Shown: positions 1 to 8,250, counted from the first letter of the stretch. The stretch is DNA of 64,000 nucleotides from Aquimarina acroporae (GCF_023195925.1 NZ_JALPRE010000003.1:496001-560000); one strand, 5' to 3'. The notes: a model not told the origin generated them from the sequence alone. Numbers and translations are program-made.

Positions 1-646
1 GAAGCCAACGAAAATCATTTTCGGTTTGATTTCCATAAACGAATAGTGTAATGATTGTTGCTAGTAGAATAGGAGTAAAAAATAACATTGAAATTCCAAA
101 AAGCCCAAGAGATTTTCCGAAGAGAATTTCTTTCCAGGTAGCTCCTTGAGACAATAGCATTTTTAGCGTTCCATTTTGTTTGTCTGCAGCAACACTTGAA
201 AATCCTATAAAAAATAGAATCAATGGTAATACTAGTTGTAGTAACAAGGCTAAACTTAGTTCTCCAAATCGTAAAGTCCCGTTAGAAAACGTAGCTTCAG
301 AAAAGTTAACACTATTTTGGCGGTGGGCTTCTAAGAAAACGGTATTCCCCGTGAAGCTTTCTAATCCAGAATCAAAAGCTCCTAGAATAGGATTTGTTCG
401 AAAGGCGAAAGTTCCAAAATGAGCCATTCTATGCGGGTGTTTATCTGGGTTAGCTTCCCAACTTTGCCTAGCCTTAACCTGATGTTCTAATCGAATATCA
501 TTTTGGGTAGCATAATTACTTATACCACTAACAGCCGAATAGGCTGTTAGTAGTAAAAAAATAAAAAATAACAGATAAAAAGTTTTGGGCGTTGTTGCAT
601 TCTTCCAAAAGTTAAATGCAAATAACTTAACGTTAGTCCATTTCAT
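1..646 (-). CDS. ABC-2 type transporter permease, DUF3526-like (3' end beyond window)
   Basis: Translating the minus strand from the ATG at 646 gives an open frame of about 215 residues that runs off the left edge. It starts MKWTNVKLFAFNFWKNATTP, has a hydrophobic segment at about residues 24-40, a soluble extracytoplasmic region with PHRMAHFGTFAFRTNP, then a second hydrophobic stretch followed by ADKQNGTLKMLLSQG. That last motif, in which a returning helix meets a D-G-T-L-K loop, is typical of ABC-2 permeases of the DUF3526 type. An in-frame TAA lies two codons upstream, which fixes the start. It follows the TonB receptor gene by 16 bases on the same strand, and the matching ATPase precedes the receptor, so the three are probably co-transcribed. 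Substrate unknown. Confidence 0.8.
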   Translation of the reverse strand, partial: MKWTNVKLFAFNFWKNATTPKTFYLLFFIFLLLTAYSAVSGISNYATQNDIRLEHQVKARQSWEANPDKHPHRMAHFGTFAFRTNPILGAFDSGLESFTGNTVFLEAHRQNSVNFSEATFSNGTLRFGELSLALLLQLVLPLILFFIGFSSVAADKQNGTLKMLLSQGATWKEILFGKSLGLFGISMLFFTPILLATIITLFVYGNQTENDFRWL

Positions 647-662
647 TTGTTACTATTTAGCG

Positions 663-3161
663 TTAAAATGTATAAGTGGCATTCAACAAAAAGTTTCTTG
701 GCGCTCCTGGTCCCAATCTGTTAGGGTTAAGACCTCCTAACCAATACGTTTCATCAAATATGTTATTTATTTTTAATGTTAACTGCATATTTACAAAGTT
801 TGGCTTATAATAAACTGCCCCATCAAATACCGTGTAGTCTGGCAATAGTACTCTGTCAGGTAAGTAAGTAGGGTTATACCAAGTGTATCTCTCATCAACA
901 TATTGAGCGCCTAAACCGATTCCTATTCCCTTTAATAAAGAGTTTGAATTAAAATCGTATCTCCCCCAAATATTTGCATTATGCTCTGGAGCTCCTCCTA
1001 TTCGTTCTCCAACAAACTCGGCAATAGCATCTTCTTCGATGGTTGCATCTGTATAGCCATAAGAAGCTATTATTTGTAAATTAGGTAAAATATAACCAGA
1101 AATATCCATTTCAAAACCTCTACTGCGCTGCTCACCGATGGTTGTTAAATTGTCTATATCAAAGGTATCACCAAGTAATATGTTTTTTTGAGTAATGCTA
1201 AAAACAGCTATGTTGGCAAATATTTTTCCATTTAGAAATTCTCCTTTGGCACCTATTTCTATTAAACTACTTTCAAGAGGATCAAATCTACCTGGTGATG
1301 CTGTCCAAAAGAAACCTTCTGCAGATGGAGATAACGAAATTGTATTGGTATGTGGTTGAAAACCTTCTAGATAGGTGGCGTATGCACTGATGTCATTAGT
1401 AACTTCATAAGTTACACCTATCCTAGGTACAAAAGCATTGGTTTCAAACTCTTGTTCATCTCCTTCATAATCAAAAATATCGGTAAACCACTCATACCTT
1501 AAGTTTACCAAAGCTGAAAATTTTCCGATCTTAAATTGATTTTGAAGATAAACCCCACTAGAGGTGGTTAAGTTTGCAGGAATCTCAAATCTTGAAAACA
1601 CATAATCGTTGGTATTTCTAATTCCATTAAAAGGATTAGTTAAATCTAAATGAGGCACGGCAGGAACTAATAATCCATCGGCGGTTTGTTGAAAGTCATT
1701 GGGGTCACTGGTTCCAGGTCTGAATCTGGCAGTGGTACCATCATTTAACAAGTAATCTCTAGAGCTGTTTGCTCCACCGATACTTCTCTCCCAACGGGTT
1801 CCATCATAACCTACTAATATTTTATTCGTAAAGCTCTCTTTTTTGATGTCATAATTAAAAAATGCACTTATATTATCGGTGCTCCAATTTTGTTGTCTTT
1901 CAGCATATCTCATAGCAATAAGATTAGGAACAATATTCCCATCGGCGTCATAAGCTTGGCGGAATGCATCGGCTCTATGTTCTTGTAGATCTTCATCCCA
2001 AGTTTGTTTCATATACTGGGCATTGAAACCAAAATTTTCAGTAAACTTTTTACTAAAACTGGTCATGAATATGAATTCTTTGGTTTTGTAAAAGTCGTTA
2101 ATTGCACCTGGGTTTAAGGTAATGGGTGTACTATTTGGATCGTAAGTATCATCGACAGCACCAAAAATTGGCTGACCTCTATCGATATTTCCATCTGCAG
2201 TATTGTAGATCATTTCTACATTTAATGATGTATTTTCATCGGGGATATAGCTTAACGATGGTGAGACTAATATTGCATTATTATTTACTATATCTCTAAA
2301 AGAATCTGCTTCCTGAATCGCTGCATTTAAACGGTATAATAAGGTTTTAGAATCGTTTAAAGGACCTGTAAAATCTGCGGTCGCTCTTAGAGTCCCAAAA
2401 CTACCAGCAGATACCGAAACTTCATTACGTTTTTCAGTCAATGGTTTTTTAGTTACCATATTTACAGTTCCACCTGGATCAGCACTAGAAAATGTAACTG
2501 ATGAAGGACCTTTAATAACTTCAACCCGTTCAAGGTGAGAGGTAATAGGCTGTAAAAAGTAAAACTGACGAGTACGCATACCGTTAAGTACTTGTCCATC
2601 ATCTGCTTGGGTTATACCACGTATGTTGTAATGATTATACAGACCTGTAATTGCTACATTACTCACTGTTTTTACAGCATCGGGTAATTGAAATGCTTGG
2701 CGGTCTGCGATAAGCTCTTTGGTAACGGCAGCTACCACTTGTGGTAATTCTTTGTTTTTGATAGCTACTTTGGTTGCAGAAAACGAATAATCACTATTGT
2801 AATCTTTTCGTACACGACCTAGTATTTCTACACTTTGTAACTGTTCGGTGCCTTCATCTAAGGTGACAGTTCCTATATCATATGGAGTTCCTTCAGTAGC
2901 TTCAAAAGTATCTTTGAAAGATTGAAATCCTAAATATCGAATTTCAATATTGTAGCTTCCTGCTGGAGCATTGATCTCGAATTGACCAGAAGCATCTGTG
3001 AGTTTGCCAAAAGTATTCTCAGTGCTTATTAGGGATACGGTTGCTCCAACAATAGGTGTGTTTTGATTATCGACGATGGTTCCCGTTATTTTTACCTGTG
3101 CAAATGATATCGAACCTATAAGCACTAGTAATAGGGTAGTTAATGATTTAAAAATATTCAT
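663..3161 (-). CDS. TonB-dependent siderophore-type outer-membrane receptor
   Basis: The 832-residue protein has a signal peptide ending at SFAQ, a carboxypeptidase-regulatory-like beta-sandwich (about residues 22-100, ITGTIVDNQNTPIVGATV), a plug domain (about 140-245, with NIRGI and VEVIKGPSSVTFSSADPGG) and a C-terminal barrel ending in the aromatic TYTF. The plug motif KGPSSVTFSSADPGGTVN and the barrel length resemble the ferric-siderophore (FpvA/FhuE-like) branch rather than SusC. It imports a chelate or small molecule across the outer membrane using TonB energy. It sits between an ABC ATPase (21 bases upstream) and a DUF3526 permease (16 bases downstream) on the same strand, an unusual interleaving suggesting linked function. 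The metal or ligand cannot be read from sequence. Confidence 0.9.
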   Translation of the reverse strand: MNIFKSLTTLLLVLIGSISFAQVKITGTIVDNQNTPIVGATVSLISTENTFGKLTDASGQFEINAPAGSYNIEIRYLGFQSFKDTFEATEGTPYDIGTVTLDEGTEQLQSVEILGRVRKDYNSDYSFSATKVAIKNKELPQVVAAVTKELIADRQAFQLPDAVKTVSNVAITGLYNHYNIRGITQADDGQVLNGMRTRQFYFLQPITSHLERVEVIKGPSSVTFSSADPGGTVNMVTKKPLTEKRNEVSVSAGSFGTLRATADFTGPLNDSKTLLYRLNAAIQEADSFRDIVNNNAILVSPSLSYIPDENTSLNVEMIYNTADGNIDRGQPIFGAVDDTYDPNSTPITLNPGAINDFYKTKEFIFMTSFSKKFTENFGFNAQYMKQTWDEDLQEHRADAFRQAYDADGNIVPNLIAMRYAERQQNWSTDNISAFFNYDIKKESFTNKILVGYDGTRWERSIGGANSSRDYLLNDGTTARFRPGTSDPNDFQQTADGLLVPAVPHLDLTNPFNGIRNTNDYVFSRFEIPANLTTSSGVYLQNQFKIGKFSALVNLRYEWFTDIFDYEGDEQEFETNAFVPRIGVTYEVTNDISAYATYLEGFQPHTNTISLSPSAEGFFWTASPGRFDPLESSLIEIGAKGEFLNGKIFANIAVFSITQKNILLGDTFDIDNLTTIGEQRSRGFEMDISGYILPNLQIIASYGYTDATIEEDAIAEFVGERIGGAPEHNANIWGRYDFNSNSLLKGIGIGLGAQYVDERYTWYNPTYLPDRVLLPDYTVFDGAVYYKPNFVNMQLTLKINNIFDETYWLGGLNPNRLGPGAPRNFLLNATYTF

Positions 3162-3181
3162 TGTGTGAATTTTAATTGAGT

Positions 3182-3877
3182 TTAGATAGTTTTTAAATAT
3201 AGATTTTGTAGTTCTGTTGCGTTGATGTCTTTGGTGTCTGAGGTATGTACAAGTTTCCCTTCTTTCATAATGCCAATTTTGGTTCCCACGTTTACAGCAT
3301 TAAAAATGTCATGAGTCGCCATGAAGATGGCTTTACCTTCGCTACTTAGTTCTTTGCATATATTGGTAAATTCTAACGTGGCTTTGGGGTCTAAACCAGA
3401 AATAGGTTCATCCATAAAAATGTAATCGGCATTTTTAGAAAGTGCAATAGCAATACCTACTTTTTGGCGCATCCCTTTTGAATAAGAAGACAGGTTATTA
3501 TGGTGTGCTTCTTCCTGAAGCCCAGCTTTCATTAGAAAGTTTGATAGTTCGGTATTGGTGTATCTGAACCCAGCTAATCTACTAAAGAAGTTGAGGTTTT
3601 CGATTCCAGATAGATTTCCATATAATTGAACAACCTCAGGGATGTAGGCAATCATTTTAGTAGTCTTATTGTTGTTTGGGACTACCATTACGCCATTAAT
3701 TGATGCTTCTCCACTTGTGGGTTCAATAAGACCTAAGAAAAGATTAATAGTTGTAGTTTTACCTGCACCGTTTTGACCTAATAAACAAAAAATTTCTCCT
3801 TTATCTACTGATAAATTCAATTGACTAAGTGCTTGGTGCTTACCATATGTTTTGGAAAGGTTTGTTGCTTTAAGCAT
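3182..3877 (-). CDS. ABC transporter ATP-binding protein
   Basis: This 231-residue cytoplasmic ATPase has a Walker A GQNGAGKTT (about residues 34-42), a Q-loop region, a signature that reads SSYSKGMRQK in place of LSGGQ, a Walker B YIFMDEPISGLDP and the switch histidine in ATHD. The signature with YSKGMRQ is common in ABC-2 exporter ATPases of the NosF/CcmA-like branch. It is first in a minus-strand group followed by the TonB receptor and the DUF3526 permease, so it probably energises that permease. The start ATG at 3877 gives a typical N-terminus (MLKATNLSKTYG). Confidence 0.9.
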   Translation of the reverse strand: MLKATNLSKTYGKHQALSQLNLSVDKGEIFCLLGQNGAGKTTTINLFLGLIEPTSGEASINGVMVVPNNNKTTKMIAYIPEVVQLYGNLSGIENLNFFSRLAGFRYTNTELSNFLMKAGLQEEAHHNNLSSYSKGMRQKVGIAIALSKNADYIFMDEPISGLDPKATLEFTNICKELSSEGKAIFMATHDIFNAVNVGTKIGIMKEGKLVHTSDTKDINATELQNLYLKTI

Positions 3878-4046
3878 ATGTGTATGTTAAAAATTTGTTT
3901 GACGACTTGTATGTTTGGATTCGAATAGAATCTCTAACGAACAGAGACTGAAGGAAACTTTAGTGAAGAAAGTATAAATGAGTTTTTTGTGATTTAGAAA
4001 CTCTTTAATTAAAGTGTCTTCTTACTAACTATGCATAGTATCTAAT

Positions 4047-4074
4047 TATGTATCCACCGACTGAGCTATACATA
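4047..4074 (-). other. Hairpin with tRNA D-arm-like loop
   Basis: On the minus strand a 7-bp perfect stem (TATGTAT / ATACATA) encloses AGCTCAGTCGGTGG, which matches the conserved D-arm of many bacterial tRNAs (TAGCTCAGTNGGT). No anticodon arm, T-arm (GTTCGA) or acceptor stem is visible at the expected distance, so it is not a full tRNA gene. It may be a tRNA remnant or coincidence. Confidence 0.3.
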
Positions 4075-4083
4075 AATAGGTAT

Positions 4084-4105
4084 GCCGACACAAATTTGTG
4101 TAGGC
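4084..4105. promoter_or_regulatory. 22-bp near-perfect palindrome upstream of the ABC/TonB group
   Basis: The core ACACAAATTTGTGT (4088-4101) is a perfect 14-bp palindrome, extended by GCC and GGC one base further out on each side. No T-run follows on either strand, which argues against a plain terminator. It lies between the small Cys/His gene and the ABC ATPase, both on the minus strand, so it could be an operator for the downstream group or a transcript end of the upstream gene. Confidence 0.4.
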
Positions 4106-4132
4106 AAATAATCATAATATAAAATGTTTCCT

Positions 4133-4438
4133 TTATGAGATTGGTGGGGGTTTGTTATAAATAAACCCTGGCGTAACAATTTTACCTTGTGGAGTGCGAT
4201 AATACCTTAAGATCACAAGGGTGTTGGGGATGTTTTGTAATTTCCCTTGTTCGTAAGAATTGTCGTTTGCAATTAATAGTGGTTCTTCAGAATTAATAAC
4301 AAGGTCACAAAGCTCACAAGTAATAGAAATATCATCATCTAAGAGGTGATCCAATTCATGCAGATTAAAAATCCTGGGAATCAGTATGGTCAATAGAAAT
4401 AAAAAAGAGACGATATGTGTGCGTACACTTGGGTACAT
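4133..4438 (-). CDS. Small secreted Cys/His protein (CELC...YNKPPP family), copy 1
   Basis: The 101-residue protein begins with a hydrophobic signal or membrane segment (IVSFLFLLTILIP), followed by HELDHLLDDD, a CELC pair (about residues 41-44) and a proline-rich C-terminus YNKPPP. The same layout (H, acidic run, CELC, YNKPPP) is found in the protein at 13915-14226, so the two are paralogues. The layout recalls small Bacteroidota proteins near metal-uptake TonB receptors, some grouped with DUF2946-like proteins. A role in metal binding is inferred from the Cys/His content and context; no function is established. Confidence 0.7.
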   Translation of the reverse strand: MYPSVRTHIVSFLFLLTILIPRIFNLHELDHLLDDDISITCELCDLVINSEEPLLIANDNSYEQGKLQNIPNTLVILRYYRTPQGKIVTPGFIYNKPPPIS

Positions 4439-4555
4439 AAATGCAATTTCAGAAATATTGAGAACGTATTTTATATTTTAACAAAATTTTAATGATTTAT
4501 CCATTAATACATGAAATACTCCTAACGCTCCCTTATTCATTGAGTTTTAAGTGTT

Positions 4556-5224
4556 TTACCCTTCGCCCTTTTCTAGAATACTTAAAAATTCATTTCGGAA
4601 TGCAGATTCATTAAACCGCCCTCCGTATTCTATTGTTGTAGTAAAACTACTTTTATCTTTAATCCCTCTAGATGAAACACATAAATGTTTTGCGTTCACT
4701 ACAACAATTACATCTTCTGTGTCTAAAGTTTGCTGTAAATCTTTTAGTATCTGCAAGCAAAGTCGTTCTTGAACCTGAGGACGGTGAGAATAATAGTCTA
4801 CCAATCTATTAATTTTTGATAGGCCTACCACTTTATCTTTTGGTATGTAACCTACATGGGCATTACCTACAATAGGTAAAAAATGGTGTTCGCAAGCAGA
4901 ATCGATATTGATATTTTGCTCTACCAACATCTTTTGATAACCATACTTATTCTCGAAAGTCGAAATTTTGGGTCGATTCTCTGGATTAAGACCATAAAAC
5001 AATTCTTTCACATACATTTTGGCAACTCGGTAAGGAGTTCCCGAAAGACTGTCATCGGTTAAATCGAGCCCCAGTTCTTTCATAATCTCTGAGAAGTGAT
5101 ATTGTATTTTTTCGATTTTTGTATCGTCAGGTTTGTCGAAGGCATCACTTCGTAAAGGAGTCTCTACAGCTCCCGAAATATGTGCGTCTCCAGCAGATTC
5201 TATTTCCTCTTTCGTCATTTTCAT
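4556..5224 (-). CDS. folE: GTP cyclohydrolase I
   Basis: The 222-residue enzyme converts GTP to 7,8-dihydroneopterin triphosphate, the first step of folate and pterin synthesis. The zinc ligands of the classical type IA enzyme are present: CEHH at about residues 111-114 and the Cys in HLCVSSRG at about 182. GTP-binding motifs VGLSKINRLV and SHRPQVQERL are also present. The length fits the family. It ends one operon with the MerC-like gene, which starts upstream on the same strand with only 10 bases between them. folE copies are often under zinc-responsive (Zur) control in bacteria. Whether this is the only folE of the genome cannot be known here. Confidence 0.95.
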   Translation of the reverse strand: MKMTKEEIESAGDAHISGAVETPLRSDAFDKPDDTKIEKIQYHFSEIMKELGLDLTDDSLSGTPYRVAKMYVKELFYGLNPENRPKISTFENKYGYQKMLVEQNINIDSACEHHFLPIVGNAHVGYIPKDKVVGLSKINRLVDYYSHRPQVQERLCLQILKDLQQTLDTEDVIVVVNAKHLCVSSRGIKDKSSFTTTIEYGGRFNESAFRNEFLSILEKGEG

Positions 5225-5234
5225 AAAGCTCTAT

Positions 5235-5636
5235 TTAGTTTTTACAACATTCCTGTTGGCATTGACAATACTTTTGATTGTAAAAATGTAAGCCTACCAA
5301 TAAGGAAGATATCAGGTATATTGTTGCTTCAGGTATAGGTAATATTGATAATTTTTCGTTAATAATTATGATAAATAATAGTGACCAACTAATCCAAAAA
5401 GCATACTTCATTTTTGGCTCCGCAGTAGTTTTTGCAGATTTTCTGATAGCCATAAAAGAAAGTGCTAGAAAAATAATGTCTAACGTTTTCCACCAGGTAG
5501 GATGTACATCTCGTAGTATAGTAGTTCCCGAATGAGCTATAAAGAGAAAAGGTGTAGCGATGCAATGTGCGAGACACAAAGTGCTAGCTATCATTCCTAG
5601 GGTATCGGAGTTATTTCGTATATTAGCTATATTCAC
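5235..5636 (-). CDS. MerC-domain integral membrane protein
   Basis: This 133-residue protein has an N-terminal CLAHCIATP motif (about residues 21-29) inside the first membrane helix, four predicted hydrophobic segments and a Cys-rich tail (YCQCQQECC). The C-x-x-x-C in helix 1 and the overall size match MerC-domain proteins, which move or bind metal ions such as mercury, and in marine bacteria are linked to zinc. It is the first gene of the minus-strand pair with folE and is divergent from the LolD-like ABC gene across a 100-base shared promoter. Confidence 0.8.
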   Translation of the reverse strand: MNIANIRNNSDTLGMIASTLCLAHCIATPFLFIAHSGTTILRDVHPTWWKTLDIIFLALSFMAIRKSAKTTAEPKMKYAFWISWSLLFIIIINEKLSILPIPEATIYLISSLLVGLHFYNQKYCQCQQECCKN

Positions 5637-5662
5637 TATAAAAATGCTTTTGTTTTGATGCG

Positions 5663-5690
5663 CAAAGATAACATTATTTTATAAATGCAA
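5663..5690 (-). promoter_or_regulatory. Promoter for the MerC-like/folE pair
   Basis: On the minus strand TTG (5690-5688), a 17-base spacer and TATCTTTG (5670-5663) match the Bacteroidota promoter consensus TTG/TAnnTTTG. The TTG lies inside the left arm of the shared inverted repeat. The start codon is at 5636. Confidence 0.5.
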
Positions 5691-5703
5691 CTTTGTTGCG
5701 TTT
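5683..5703. promoter_or_regulatory. Shared operator-like inverted repeat, candidate Zur-type box
   Basis: GCAAC-TTT-GTTGC (5687-5699) is a perfect inverted repeat, and one base further out AAA and TTT extend the symmetry. It covers the -33 TTG elements of both divergent promoters, so a bound repressor would block both. The size and spacing fit a Fur-family operator, and a Fur-family gene lies at 16000-16386. The identity of the regulator is inferred. Confidence 0.5.
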
Positions 5704-5723
5704 GTAATATTTATTTATTTTTG
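5696..5723 (+). promoter_or_regulatory. Promoter for the LolD/FtsX-type ABC operon
   Basis: TTG (5696-5698), a 17-base spacer and TATTTTTG (5716-5723) match the Bacteroidota consensus. The TTG lies in the right arm of the shared inverted repeat. The leader to the ATG at 5737 would be very short. Confidence 0.5.
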
Positions 5724-5736
5724 ACAAAACATTTTT

Positions 5737-6369
5737 ATGATCCAAACAAGTGCGCTCCAGTTTGCTTATGATTCCTCAGGAATTGATGCTTTTTCTTTTC
5801 CTGATATTGATTTGCCTCCCAAAGAAAATTTGTTAATATTAGGGCCGTCTGGAGTAGGTAAAACCACGTTTTTACATCTTTTGGCGGGGTTGATACCTCC
5901 TAAAACTGGTGATGTTTTTATAGCTGATAATTGTTTGAATAGATTAACCAGAAAACAACTCGATCGTTTTAGGGGACAACATATCGGGCTAATCTTCCAA
6001 AATACACATTTTATTAGATCGTTGACCTTACTTGAGAATTTAATCCTTCGTGAGCGAATTTCTGTCAAGAAAAATGATCGTTATAGAAGGGAAGAACTAT
6101 TAATGCATTTGGGGCTTTCTAATCTTCTAAATAAAAAGGTGTATCACTTAAGTGAAGGGCAGCGGCAGCGACTTTCTATTGCTTTAGGAGTTGTGCATAA
6201 ACCTAAAGTTATACTGGCAGATGAACCTACATCAAACCTTGATGATGCAAATTGTGAAAAGGTAATTTCTTTGCTCAAAAAGGAAGCCGAAATTTGCAAA
6301 AGTAATTTGGTGATTATAACACATGATCAAAGAGTGAAATCACATTTTAAGAATCACATAAATTTATAG
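5737..6369 (+). CDS. ABC transporter ATP-binding protein, LolD/MacB-like
   Basis: The 210-residue ATPase shows Walker A GPSGVGKTT (about residues 37-45), the Q-loop LIFQNTHFI, signature LSEGQRQRL, Walker B VILADEPTSNLD and the switch His in ITHD. This arrangement belongs to the LolD/MacB branch, which partners with FtsX-fold permeases rather than transporting a solute through a channel. The permease gene follows after 3 bases. In Vibrio, a comparable LolD/FtsX set (ZrgABCDE) works in zinc uptake; that parallel, together with the His-rich permease, is the basis for a zinc assignment, which remains inference. Confidence 0.9.
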   Translation: MIQTSALQFAYDSSGIDAFSFPDIDLPPKENLLILGPSGVGKTTFLHLLAGLIPPKTGDVFIADNCLNRLTRKQLDRFRGQHIGLIFQNTHFIRSLTLLENLILRERISVKKNDRYRREELLMHLGLSNLLNKKVYHLSEGQRQRLSIALGVVHKPKVILADEPTSNLDDANCEKVISLLKKEAEICKSNLVIITHDQRVKSHFKNHINL

Positions 6370-6372
6370 AAA

Positions 6373-7746
6373 TTGTTATATCTGGCCTATAAGAACCTGG
6401 TTTCTAAACCGCTAAATACTATTTTGAGCGTTTTGTTACTCATGATAAGTATCGCATTGGCGACTTTTGTTTTACAAATTAGAAGTCAACTTAACCGGCA
6501 TTTAGAAAGTAATATCAAACCATTTGATATGGTTGTTGGGGCCAAAGGGAGCCCTTTACAACTTGTTTTATCATCGGTACTACATATTGATAATCCTACA
6601 GGGAATATATCGTTCGAAAAAGCTAGAAATCTTGTTAGGGGCCGAATGGTTAAAGAAAAGATTCCCGTTGCTTATGGCGATAATTATAAGGGAATTAGAA
6701 TTTTAGGTACGACAAAAAGATATTTAACGGTATATAGTGCAAGAATAAATCGGGGTAGGCTCAACGAAAAACCATTTGAAGTTGTTCTGGGAGATCAAGC
6801 AGCCAAAAAAATAGGTCTACAAATAGGAGATACTTTTGTTAGTTCTCATGGTCTTGCCGAAAGCGGATTCGAAACCCATGATGAAAAGCCATTTACAGTT
6901 ACAGGAATTTTAAAACCCAGTGGAACAGTTGTTGATCATCTTATTATAACTACTTTAGAAAGTATTTGGCAGGTACATGAGCACGAGGATGATCATAGCG
7001 CTAATGAAGATGAACATGAAGGTACTCATGAAGAAGAAGAAGAACATAAAGAGGTACATGGTATCCATGATGGAGCTAAACATGGAGAAGAACAAGCAGA
7101 TATGCCCAGTATCTTTACAGAAGATTATAAAGAGGAGCATAATGAGGGTCATGGCAAACATGAAGAAGAGCGTCATGTAGATCATGATCTGCATAAAGAA
7201 GAAAAGGAAATTACCTCAGTGTTGGTGAAATTTAGAAACCCGGTCGGAGCATTGCAACGATCCAGATTTATTAATGAGGAAACTGCGATGCAAGCAGCAC
7301 TTCCAAAATTTGAAATCGAACGATTGATGAAATTTCTGGGAGTAGGTTTTCAAACGATTAATATTATGGCAATAGTCATACTTTTGTTTGCCGGGCTAAG
7401 TATATTTATCAACTTGGTAAAAACGGTTAGGGAGCGTAAACAAGAGTTGGCATTGCTACGAACCTATGGAGCAAATACTTTACAGTTAATGCTGTTAGTA
7501 TTTATGGAAGCACTTTTTTTATCTTTAATAGGATTTGTTTTAGGCTGGGTATTCGGAAGATTAGGTGTCTTGGCTTTCTCAAAGTTCTCTACAAATTCTT
7601 ATGGGTATCATTTTGCGTTTGGAACTCCAGATAGCAACGAATTATTTGTTTTTATTATAGTGATTTTAACTACTTTGTTAGCAGCAATTTTAGCCTCCTT
7701 ATCCATATTTAAATTAAATGTTTCTAAAATAATAACCGATGCATAA
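6373..7746 (+). CDS. FtsX-like ABC permease with His-rich insertion
   Basis: The 457-residue protein has an N-terminal helix (about residues 14-35), a periplasmic MacB-like domain (about 40-310) and three C-terminal helices with the FtsX motif RKQELALLRTYGA. Between about residues 197 and 278 there is an insertion very rich in His, Glu and Asp (for example HEHEDDH, DEHEGTHEE, HDLHKEE), a likely metal-ion-binding arm in the periplasm. It starts with TTG at 6373: an in-frame stop closes the frame just upstream, and the next Met would remove part of the first helix. It ends 8 bases inside the next gene, indicating translational coupling. Probably works with the ATPase upstream in divalent-metal handling. 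Confidence 0.85.
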   Translation: MLYLAYKNLVSKPLNTILSVLLLMISIALATFVLQIRSQLNRHLESNIKPFDMVVGAKGSPLQLVLSSVLHIDNPTGNISFEKARNLVRGRMVKEKIPVAYGDNYKGIRILGTTKRYLTVYSARINRGRLNEKPFEVVLGDQAAKKIGLQIGDTFVSSHGLAESGFETHDEKPFTVTGILKPSGTVVDHLIITTLESIWQVHEHEDDHSANEDEHEGTHEEEEEHKEVHGIHDGAKHGEEQADMPSIFTEDYKEEHNEGHGKHEEERHVDHDLHKEEKEITSVLVKFRNPVGALQRSRFINEETAMQAALPKFEIERLMKFLGVGFQTINIMAIVILLFAGLSIFINLVKTVRERKQELALLRTYGANTLQLMLLVFMEALFLSLIGFVLGWVFGRLGVLAFSKFSTNSYGYHFAFGTPDSNELFVFIIVILTTLLAAILASLSIFKLNVSKIITDA

Positions 7747-8182
7747 AATAGTCTTTTGTATAACGTTTTTTATAGTATTTAAGTTTAATCTGTTTTCACA
7801 GCAAAACTTGAGTTGGAATGACTTTGCCGATGTAAAATTTTATAATGTCTACAGCGCTAAGTATGATGATATCTTTTTAAAACCGAAATTTGGACCTATT
7901 ATAAAGTCCTACCAAGGTGCTAAAATTCGTGTTAAAGGTTATTTTTTAGATTTTTCTATTGATGATGATGGGTTTTATTTGCTTTCTAAAAACCCGAGGT
8001 CTTCATGTTTCTTTTGTGGAGGAGCAGGTCCAGAAAGTGTCGTTGAAGTTGTTTTTAAGAAGAAACCGAATTTTAAAACAGATCAAATTGTAGAGGTTAC
8101 CGGTGTTTTGATACTCAATGTAGAAGATGTTGATCACTGTAATTATATATTGAAAGATGCTGTAGGAAAACTAATAGAATAG
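7739..8182 (+). CDS. Small secreted Cys-containing protein of the ABC operon
   Basis: This 147-residue protein has a signal peptide (FCITFFIVFKFNLFS) and a predicted beta-rich domain with VKGYFLDF, the motif SSCFFCGGAGPESVVEV (about residues 85-101), VTGVLILN and a DHCNYIL tail. The layout (strand with xxVxGYfl, a glycine- and Cys-containing loop, then a second strand pair) recalls the small DUF3299-type proteins often encoded beside LolD/FtsX systems, but the motif differs, so the family name is not certain. It overlaps the permease gene by 8 bases (ATGCATAA) and is last in the operon before a strong terminator. A metal-binding partner role is inferred. Confidence 0.7.
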   Translation: MHKIVFCITFFIVFKFNLFSQQNLSWNDFADVKFYNVYSAKYDDIFLKPKFGPIIKSYQGAKIRVKGYFLDFSIDDDGFYLLSKNPRSSCFFCGGAGPESVVEVVFKKKPNFKTDQIVEVTGVLILNVEDVDHCNYILKDAVGKLIE

Positions 8183-8250
8183 TGGATTAACTTAATTGCT
8201 GATCAAAGTGTTGTAACCATAAATTAACTGCCGAGAAGGATTATAATATT

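Noticed and set aside
4047-4074. A complete tRNA gene on the minus strand
   Set aside because: Only the D-arm-like part is present; no T-arm, anticodon arm or acceptor stem can be paired.
5389-5577. 62-residue minus-strand frame overlapping the MerC-like gene
   Set aside because: Out-of-frame shadow of a gene with clear MerC motifs.
6955-7194. Minus- and plus-strand Met/His/Phe-rich small frames in the permease insertion
   Set aside because: They are shadows of the His/Glu-rich coding sequence of the permease.
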